5,258 nt of DNA from Pseudomonadota bacterium (GTDB taxonomy: Bacteria; Desulfobacterota; JAPLJL01): positions 1 through 5,258 of the forward strand of contig JAPLJL010000306.1 of NCBI GenBank assembly GCA_026388615.1. Reading direction: 5' to 3'. Made by a program: the position numbers and the translations under genes. The notes beneath the pieces were generated by a model that ran no database searches, was not told the origin of the DNA, and saw only the letters and a program-made list of their open reading frames with translations. Below, piece after piece: positions 1 to 4,203 of the stretch; position 1 is the first letter of the stretch; every line of letters starts with the position of its first letter.

Positions 1-261
1 AACGACTCCGGACGGGTGCACGTGGCCTCGGCCCGGAATATTCCCCCCGTGGCTATCTACGGTCCCACCTCGCCGAAAGTCGGTTATGGACCTTTGGCCC
101 CGGGAAGCAGAACCGTAGAACTGCCCTTGGAGTGCCGCCCCTGCCACATCCATGGACCCCGGGAATGTCCGGAGGGCCATTTCCGGTGCATGAAGGAAAT
201 ATCGCCGGAGCAGGTTCTGGAGGCGGTTGGAACCATCTTTAATAATGTATTTGGAAATTGA
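1..261 (+). CDS. waaF: GT9 heptosyltransferase, probably WaaF (3' end only)
   Basis: This is the C-terminal 86 codons of a glycosyltransferase family 9 enzyme; the gene begins before the window. The family transfers L-glycero-D-manno-heptose from ADP-heptose to the LPS inner core on the cytoplasmic face of the inner membrane. The visible part starts at the nucleotide-sugar motif NDSGRVHVASA, followed by VAIYGPTSP. A cysteine-rich segment, ECRPC then CPEGHFRCM, comes next, and the protein ends with ISPEQVLEAV. This C-terminal layout is common in proteins annotated as LPS heptosyltransferase II. The usual proline after NDSG (NDSGPxH) is arginine here. A second GT9 gene and a heptose kinase follow on the same strand, which supports an LPS-core role. 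The family call is firm. Assignment to WaaF rather than another GT9 paralogue is inferred from the tail alone. Confidence 0.75.
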   Translation, partial: NDSGRVHVASARNIPPVAIYGPTSPKVGYGPLAPGSRTVELPLECRPCHIHGPRECPEGHFRCMKEISPEQVLEAVGTIFNNVFGN

Positions 262-270
262 TTTTGTAGT

Positions 271-288
271 TGCCTCATTTATGAGGCA
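271..288. repeat. Perfect 8-bp hairpin just after the first gene
   Basis: TGCCTCAT and ATGAGGCA form a perfect inverted repeat around a TT centre, 10 bases after the stop codon of the upstream heptosyltransferase. The position suits a transcription terminator, but the bases that follow (TGTTTCAAATTA) are not a real T-run. It may instead be a structured 3' end or one copy of an interspersed palindrome. Confidence 0.45.
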
Positions 289-329
289 TGTTTCAAATTA
301 AATGATTCGGGAGAAATATTTTTAGCCCG

Positions 330-365
330 ATCCCGCCTTTGACGGGATAAGTAACTCAGGTAACT
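330..365. repeat. Second intergenic hairpin with adjacent GTAACT direct repeats
   Basis: ATCCCG (330-335) pairs with CGGGAT (343-348) across a 7-base loop. Directly after it, GTAACT occurs twice (351-356 and 360-365), separated by CAG. The GC-rich stem stands in an otherwise AT-rich gap ahead of the second heptosyltransferase. This looks like a small interspersed repeat unit rather than a terminator, because no T-run follows. With a single copy here, its repeat status is inference. Confidence 0.35.
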
Positions 366-412
366 ACGAAAACATTTGATATCATAAAAATTATCCATAA
401 ACTTTTATAAAC

Positions 413-1444
413 ATGCAGATATTAATCATTCGGTTTTCTTCATTGGGGGATGTGGTCCTGGCCACGGCGGCGGTCGAGACCATCTTCCGCAATATTCCCG
501 GGGCCGAGATTGATTTCGCCGTCCGGGAGGAATACGCCGACCTTTTCAAAGGCGACCCCCGGATCCGCAATCTTTTCATCTGGAAAAAAGGGCAGGGACA
601 ATTTGATTATCTTGAGGGAATGCGCCGGGAGAAATATGACCTGGTGCTCGATCTCCACCGGGTGACCCGGAGTTTCCGGCTCTACCCGTTTCTCCGTTAT
701 TCCCGATTGATCGGCTGCGAAAAAAGAAGCCTGGAGCGGAGGCTGTATGTCTGGTTCGGTTACCGGCGAAAGGGGCGCCTCCGTCCCCTGCTCGATGCTT
801 ACCTCGAGGCGGTCGAAAGAGCCGGGCTGGGGAAAGAAAAGTTTCTGCCCCGCCTGATCCCCAATCCGGAAGCCCGGGCGGAGGTGGAAAAAATATTTAA
901 TTCCCGGGGGATAAAACCGGGGGAGCCGATTCTGGCCCTTTCCCCGGGAGCCAAGAAGGAAATCCGCTGCTGGCCTCCGGATCGATTTGCTGAACTAGGA
1001 AGAAGGGCGATCGCGGAACTCCGGGCCCGGGTCCTGGTGCTGGGAGCGGAATCCGAGACGGAACTTATTCAGCGGGTAATCCAGACAATCGGTTCCGATC
1101 GCGCTTACCCGCTCCCGGGTTTGAGCCTGGACGGTTTGAGCGCCCTTTTATCCCGGGTCAATCTCATGGTGGCCAACGATTCCGGCCCGGCCCATGTCGG
1201 GCGGGCGGTCGGGACCCCGGTGGGTGTGATCTTCGGCCCGACCAGCCCGGAGTTTTTCCCGGCCTATGGAGCCGGTGATTTCATCGTCGAGCGTGAGCTC
1301 TCCTGCCGTCCCTGCAGTCTCAGGGGTGAGCGTCCCTGCTCCCGCCCGCAGCGGGAATGCCTGGAGGCGATTACGCCGGAAGAGGTTTATAATCAGGTAA
1401 AGACTAGTTTGTCTATCTCCCATGGCGGAAAAAGTAAGGAGTAA
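413..1444 (+). CDS. GT9 family glycosyltransferase (ADP-heptose:LPS heptosyltransferase)
   Basis: A complete 343-residue GT9 enzyme, close to the usual length of about 320-350 residues. These cytosolic or membrane-associated GT-B enzymes add heptose from ADP-heptose to Kdo2-lipid A or to the first heptose. The N-terminal acceptor-domain motif RFSSLGDVV (residues 7-15) places an aspartate at position 13, as in the WaaC family, where that residue is catalytic. The second domain shows LALSPGAKKEIRCWP (about 174-188), then NDSGPAH (255-261), VIFGPTSPE (272-280) and a cysteine-rich tail (SCRPC near 297-301, later RECLEAITPEEV). The start codon is placed just ahead of the conserved first beta strand, although no clear ribosome binding site precedes it. 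It follows another GT9 gene and precedes a heptose kinase by 28 bases. Whether it adds the first, second or a later heptose cannot be decided from the sequence. Confidence 0.88.
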   Translation: MQILIIRFSSLGDVVLATAAVETIFRNIPGAEIDFAVREEYADLFKGDPRIRNLFIWKKGQGQFDYLEGMRREKYDLVLDLHRVTRSFRLYPFLRYSRLIGCEKRSLERRLYVWFGYRRKGRLRPLLDAYLEAVERAGLGKEKFLPRLIPNPEARAEVEKIFNSRGIKPGEPILALSPGAKKEIRCWPPDRFAELGRRAIAELRARVLVLGAESETELIQRVIQTIGSDRAYPLPGLSLDGLSALLSRVNLMVANDSGPAHVGRAVGTPVGVIFGPTSPEFFPAYGAGDFIVERELSCRPCSLRGERPCSRPQRECLEAITPEEVYNQVKTSLSISHGGKSKE

Positions 1445-1461
1445 GAAATCAACGTTTGGAC

Positions 1462-1468
1462 GGGGGAG
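1462..1468 (+). promoter_or_regulatory. Ribosome binding site that sets the kinase start
   Basis: GGGGGAG lies 4 bases before the ATG at 1473, giving a strong Shine-Dalgarno match. An in-frame ATG at 1422 would add 17 residues overlapping the upstream gene, and those residues are basic and unlike the family N-terminus. The site therefore favours 1473 as the start. Confidence 0.7.
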
Positions 1469-1472
1469 AAAT

Positions 1473-2519
1473 ATGACCGCTAAATTTTCTAAATCCCGCT
1501 GGCAGCAGATCATCGGCCGTTTTCCGGAGTGCCGGGTCCTGGTGCTGGGGGACCTGATCCTGGACCGGTATCTTTTCGGACGGGTTAGAAGGGTTTCCCC
1601 CGAGGCCCCGGTTCCCGTGGTGGAACTGGAGGGGGGGGAAGACCGCCCCGGGGGAGCCGGCAATGCGGTGATGAACCTGGCCAGTCTCCAGGGAAAGGTT
1701 TGGGTGGCGGGGGTAATCGGCCAGGACAAGGCCGGGGAACGGCTGCTGGAAATCCTCAAGGGCCAAGGAATCCCCCGGCAGGCGATAATTTCGGATCCCA
1801 GCCGGGTCACTCCCTTTAAAACCCGCGTCGTGGCGATTCCCCAGCATCACCAGGTGGTCCGGATCGATCAGGAGAAAACTTCCCCGGTTTCCATCGAGAT
1901 CCAGAGGAGGATCCTCGGCCAGGTGGAAAGGGTGATCGGCCAGGTGGATGCCGTGATCGTTTCCGATTACGGCAAGGGAATGGTTTCTCCCGGGATCATG
2001 GCAGGCTTACTCCGGATCGCGGGAAAACGGAAGATTCCGGTTGGGGTGGATCCCAAACCGGGCAATTTTCCCCTTTACCGGGGGGTGAGTTTCCTGACCC
2101 CCAACCATGTCGAGGCGGGAGAGATCGTGGGCTTCCGCGCCGAGAGCGATCCCGAGGTGGAGAAAGCGGGCAAGGAAATCATCGGGAAAACAGGCTGCCA
2201 GTCTCTCCTGATCACCCGGGGGGAGAAAGGCCTGACCCTCTTTGAGCGGGGGGCAAGGAGCAGGGAGCCAGGAGCAAAAGCCAGGAAAATCCCGGCGCCC
2301 GGCCCCGTGCTTTCCGTTATTCATATTCCCACTGCCGCCCGCGAGGTTTTCGATGTCTCGGGCGCCGGTGATACGGTGATTGCCGCCTACACCCTGGCCC
2401 TGACCGCCGGGGCTGCTCCGCAGGAGGCCGCCGTGATCGCCAATGTGGCGGCGGGGCTGGTGGTAGGCAAATTCGGCACGGCCTCGATCAGCCAGAAAGA
2501 ACTGATGGAAGCAATATAA
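1473..2519 (+). CDS. rfaE1: D-glycero-beta-D-manno-heptose-7-phosphate kinase (RfaE1/HldA, ribokinase family)
   Basis: This PfkB/ribokinase-family kinase phosphorylates D-glycero-D-manno-heptose 7-phosphate at C1 with ATP to give the 1,7-bisphosphate, a step towards ADP-heptose. With the start at 1473 it has 348 residues. Family motifs appear in order: VLGDLILDRYLFG (24-36), SPEAPVPVVE (42-51), RPGGAGNAVMNLASL (58-72), VSDYGKG (163-169), GVDPKP (191-196), LTPNHVEAGEI (208-218), LLITRGEKG (245-253) and the PfkB signature DVSGAGDTV (294-302), with D300 as the expected catalytic base. It stops after the kinase domain (VVGKFGTASIS near the end), so it lacks the C-terminal cytidylyltransferase-like domain of the two-domain E. 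coli HldE; an RfaE2/HldC protein must be encoded elsewhere. About 19 extra residues lie between LFERG and HIPT compared with E. coli HldE (see the insertion entry). The gene follows the GT9 gene by 28 bases and is probably cotranscribed with it. Confidence 0.92.
   Translation: MTAKFSKSRWQQIIGRFPECRVLVLGDLILDRYLFGRVRRVSPEAPVPVVELEGGEDRPGGAGNAVMNLASLQGKVWVAGVIGQDKAGERLLEILKGQGIPRQAIISDPSRVTPFKTRVVAIPQHHQVVRIDQEKTSPVSIEIQRRILGQVERVIGQVDAVIVSDYGKGMVSPGIMAGLLRIAGKRKIPVGVDPKPGNFPLYRGVSFLTPNHVEAGEIVGFRAESDPEVEKAGKEIIGKTGCQSLLITRGEKGLTLFERGARSREPGAKARKIPAPGPVLSVIHIPTAAREVFDVSGAGDTVIAAYTLALTAGAAPQEAAVIANVAAGLVVGKFGTASISQKELMEAI
2256..2321 (+). other. In-frame repeat-like insertion within the heptose kinase
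   Basis: Codons 262-283 of the kinase have no counterpart in E. coli HldE as I recall it, where the matching turn is about 19 residues shorter. The first half is low-complexity DNA built from repeated words: AGGAGC at 2256-2261 and 2270-2275, and AGCCAGGA at 2266-2273 and 2279-2286. Such words look like intergenic small repeats rather than coding sequence. The encoded residues are rich in R, A, P, G and K. The segment sits on a loop just ahead of the strand leading to GAGDT, so the enzyme may tolerate it. The comparison rests on memory of one family member. Confidence 0.5.
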
Positions 2520-2526
2520 GAATAAA

Positions 2527-2645
2527 TGCGGAATGCGGCCTGCCCGAGCCGATAGCTCGGCTGGCCCGAGGCTCGCCCAGGGTGTCGGCCAGGGATTTCG
2601 GCCTCCGGCCCTGTAGGGCCTACGGCCCGGAGGGATTGCGGAATG
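2527..2645. repeat. GC-rich hairpin block flanked by 9-bp direct repeats
   Basis: TGCGGAATG occurs at 2527-2535 and again at 2637-2645. Between them lies a 101-base GC-rich block in an otherwise AT-rich gap. The block contains alternative hairpins at CCGAGC/GCTCGG (centred near 2552) and a larger structure in which CCTCCGG (2602-2608) pairs with CCGGAGG (2627-2633) around the inner palindrome GGCCCTGTAGGGCC (2607-2620). Removing the block and one direct repeat leaves continuous AT-rich sequence. I see no clean terminal inverted repeats and no coding potential, so this is a candidate insertion or REP-like element, not a proven one. Confidence 0.45.
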
Positions 2646-2655
2646 AAATAAAAAA

Positions 2656-2680
2656 TGTAGGGCAAGGCTTTAGCCTTGCA
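2656..2680. repeat. Perfect palindrome in the gap before the aminotransferase
   Basis: GCAAGGCT (2662-2669) and AGCCTTGC (2672-2679) are exact inverted repeats separated by TT. The preceding word TGTAGGGC (2656-2663) also occurs inside the hairpin block at 2612-2619. No T-run follows, so a terminator is unlikely. It resembles short palindromic repeats dispersed between genes in many genomes. Copies elsewhere cannot be seen from this window. Confidence 0.45.
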
Positions 2681-2722
2681 ATAAACGTTTTGAGACCAGA
2701 GACGAAAAACAAAATACCAATT

Positions 2723-2728
2723 TATAAT
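2723..2728 (+). promoter_or_regulatory. Possible -10 box for the aminotransferase
   Basis: TATAAT matches the sigma-70 -10 consensus exactly, 30 bases before the aminotransferase ATG in AT-rich DNA. The gap and repeats upstream make a separate promoter plausible. No acceptable -35 box sits 16-18 bases upstream; the nearest, TTGAGA at 2690-2695, is 27 bases away. The call rests on one hexamer. Confidence 0.25.
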
Positions 2729-2758
2729 GTCTAATTCCTGAAAGAGCAGAATCGAAAA

Positions 2759-3901
2759 ATGAAAATCCCGTTTTTGGATCTAAAAGCGCAATTCAACACC
2801 ATCCAGGGCGACATCCGGTCGGCTTTCAATCGAGTCCTGGATTCCCAGGCTTTTATCCTCGGACCCGAGGTGGATCAGTTTGAAAAGCAAATCGCTTCTT
2901 ACCTGGGGGTCCCCCACGCGGTGGGGGTGGCTTCAGGATCCGACGCGCTCTATCTCGCGCTCGTGGCCCTGGGGGTGGGTCCCGGTGATGGGGTGATTAC
3001 CACTCCCTTTACATTTTTTGCCACCGGGGGGGCGATCGTTCGGACGGGGGCCCGGCCGCTTTTCGCGGATATCGATCCCCAGACCTATAACCTTGATCCC
3101 GGAAAAATCGCGGAATTGATCGAGACCAATCGTCGGAATCCCCGGGCCAATATTAAGGCCATCATGCCGGTTCATCTCTTCGGCCAGCCGGCCGAGATGG
3201 ATGCCATCCAAAAAATCGCCCGGACTTACGGGCTGACCGTAGTCGAAGACGCCTGCCAGGCGATCGGAGCCAATTTCCGGGGAAAAAAGGTGGGAGCCCT
3301 GAGCGAGTTCGGCTGCTTCAGTTTTTTCCCTTCCAAAAACCTGGGTGGTTTTGGGGACGGGGGCCTGGCCGTGACCTCCGATCCGGCCCTGGCGCAAAGG
3401 ATCCGGAGACTCCGGGTTCACGGCAGTGAACGTAAATATCATCACGTTGAAATGGGGATAAACAGCCGGTTGGACGCCCTCCAGGCGGCGGTTCTCTCCG
3501 TCAAGCTTCCCCACCTGGACCGCTGGAACGCGGCCCGGAGGGAGAGGGCTTCGCTCTACGACCGGGCCCTGCGGGATCTCCCCGAGGTGGTTTTGCCCCC
3601 GGCCCCGGGCGAGGGGATGGAGCCGGTTTATCATCTTTATGTGATCCGGGCCCAAAAGCGAGATGAACTCGAGAAATTCCTGGTCGCCCGGGGGATTGGG
3701 ACCGGGGTCTACTATCCGCTGCCTTTGCATCTCCAGCCCTGTTTTGCGGGGCTGGGATACCGGGAGGGCGAAATGCCCGAATCCGAGCGGGCCTCCCGGG
3801 AAGTGCTGGCTTTGCCGCTTTATCCCGAACTGACCGACGACCAGCAGGCTTCTGTCGTCCAGGCCCTCCGGGAGTTCTATCAGAAACCGGCGTCGGTTTA
3901 A
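2759..3901 (+). CDS. DegT/DnrJ/EryC1/StrS family PLP-dependent sugar aminotransferase
   Basis: A complete 380-residue enzyme of normal family length. These fold-type I PLP enzymes move an amino group, usually from glutamate, to a keto group on a nucleotide-activated sugar in the cytosol, giving amino sugars for LPS, O-antigen or glycoproteins. The sequence opens with IPFLDLKAQ and SQAFILGPEVDQFE. It has GSDALYLAL (60-68) for phosphate binding, the aspartate motif EDACQAIGA (163-171; D164 should contact the PLP ring nitrogen), and FFPSKNLGGFGDGG (189-202) with K193 as the expected Schiff-base lysine. GINSRLDALQAA (233-244) and YHLYVI (291-296) are also typical. The whole resembles WbpE/WlbC- or DesV-type 3-aminotransferases, but the substrate cannot be named. 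The ribosome binding site is weak (AAAGAG, about 12 bases upstream). The LPS-heptose neighbours suggest a role in the surface glycan. No sugar oxidoreductase or acetyltransferase partner is visible here. Confidence 0.9.
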   Translation: MKIPFLDLKAQFNTIQGDIRSAFNRVLDSQAFILGPEVDQFEKQIASYLGVPHAVGVASGSDALYLALVALGVGPGDGVITTPFTFFATGGAIVRTGARPLFADIDPQTYNLDPGKIAELIETNRRNPRANIKAIMPVHLFGQPAEMDAIQKIARTYGLTVVEDACQAIGANFRGKKVGALSEFGCFSFFPSKNLGGFGDGGLAVTSDPALAQRIRRLRVHGSERKYHHVEMGINSRLDALQAAVLSVKLPHLDRWNAARRERASLYDRALRDLPEVVLPPAPGEGMEPVYHLYVIRAQKRDELEKFLVARGIGTGVYYPLPLHLQPCFAGLGYREGEMPESERASREVLALPLYPELTDDQQASVVQALREFYQKPASV

Positions 3902-4050
3902 TCAGGGGCTGGGTCTGCCGCTGCGGGGAAAAACTTACTTTTAAAGCCGATCGGGCCGAATGCAGAGCCTGCGGAAATAAATATCAGAAGTCGGGAAACC
4001 GGGTTAAGCCGCAGACCGGCAGGACCAAAACGAAAAAAACCCGAAAATAG
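3901..4050 (+). CDS. Putative 49-residue zinc-ribbon-like protein without a canonical start codon
   Basis: A short frame after the aminotransferase encodes a compact protein with WVCRCGEKL, then AECRACGNKY, a CxC-x12-CxxC pattern (C6, C8, C21, C24), followed by a tail rich in K, R and T (KTKKTRK at the end). Spaced cysteines followed by glycine are typical of small zinc ribbons, and a CxC first knuckle is known in such modules. The first plausible codon, ATC at 3901, overlaps the last base of the upstream TAA stop. This is exactly where a TAATG stop/start overlap would be expected. No ATG, GTG or TTG occurs in frame between there and the cysteines, and I found none in the roughly 150 bases upstream, where the frame stays open. 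It may use a rare AUC start by coupling, or be a small gene that lost its start. The frame ends 25 bases before the terminator stem, which suits a last gene of the operon. Function is unknown. Confidence 0.42.
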   Translation: MRGWVCRCGEKLTFKADRAECRACGNKYQKSGNRVKPQTGRTKTKKTRK

Positions 4051-4075
4051 ATTTTGTCTTTAAATAATTATTAAG

Positions 4076-4115
4076 AAGCCGGAGAGCTTAATCGCTTTCC
4101 GGCTTTCCTGTTTTT
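4076..4115 (+). terminator. Rho-independent terminator after the LPS-core cluster
   Basis: AAGCCGGAGAGC (4076-4087) pairs with GCTTTCCGGCTT (4094-4105) as a 12-bp stem with one G-U wobble and a 6-base loop. It is followed by TCCTGTTTTT (4106-4115), a T-rich tail slightly offset from the stem. It should end transcription of the + strand genes. Read on the minus strand, the stem is followed by AT-rich sequence, so it may also stop nadB transcripts arriving from the right. Confidence 0.8.
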
Positions 4116-4128
4116 CCGCGCCCTAACC

Positions 4129-4191
4129 TTCCAGCTTTCGAGCTCTGCGAGCCCGACGAAGCTTCAGCGAAGTCTGGGCCAGCGTTCCAGC
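4129..4191. repeat. Hairpin-rich repeat block between convergent genes
   Basis: TTCCAGC occurs at 4129-4135 and 4185-4191, flanking 49 bases with several small inverted repeats, including CTTC/GAAG around AGC (near 4162-4172) and GCTC/GAGC around TGC (near 4142-4152). CCAGCG also appears twice at 4179-4192. No open frame of interest crosses it. The layout, a structured block between short direct repeats, mirrors the one at 2527-2645. It lies just beyond the nadB stop and may form part of the nadB mRNA 3' end. Confidence 0.35.
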
Positions 4192-4203
4192 GTATTTTCT
4201 GTT

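Noticed and set aside
376..411. Possible promoter ahead of the second GT9 gene: TTGATA at 376-381 and TATAAA at 406-411.
   Set aside because: The spacing is 24 bases, far from the usual 17, and the would-be -10 box almost touches the ATG. AT-rich composition alone explains the matches.
1422..1472. Upstream in-frame ATG that would extend the heptose kinase by 17 residues and overlap the GT9 gene.
   Set aside because: The extra residues are basic and not family-like, while the ATG at 1473 has a strong GGGGGAG site 4 bases upstream and fits the usual N-terminal length.
1148..1810. A 220-codon open frame on the minus strand across the GT9/kinase junction.
   Set aside because: It lies opposite two well-supported genes, has no recognisable motifs and shows R/P/S-rich composition typical of an antisense shadow in GC-rich DNA.
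2520..2700. A CRISPR-like array or a structured RNA gene in the repeat-rich gap.
   Set aside because: There are no regularly spaced identical repeats, and the direct repeats occur only twice around a single block. The hairpins match no RNA family I recognise.
2933..3730. A 265-codon minus-strand frame inside the aminotransferase.
   Set aside because: It is fully antisense to a gene with every catalytic motif intact, and its own translation shows no domain.
3893..3905. A programmed -1 frameshift fusing the aminotransferase to the zinc-ribbon frame.
   Set aside because: The bases at the stop (G GTT TAA) do not form a slippery heptamer, and the aminotransferase already has a normal family length.
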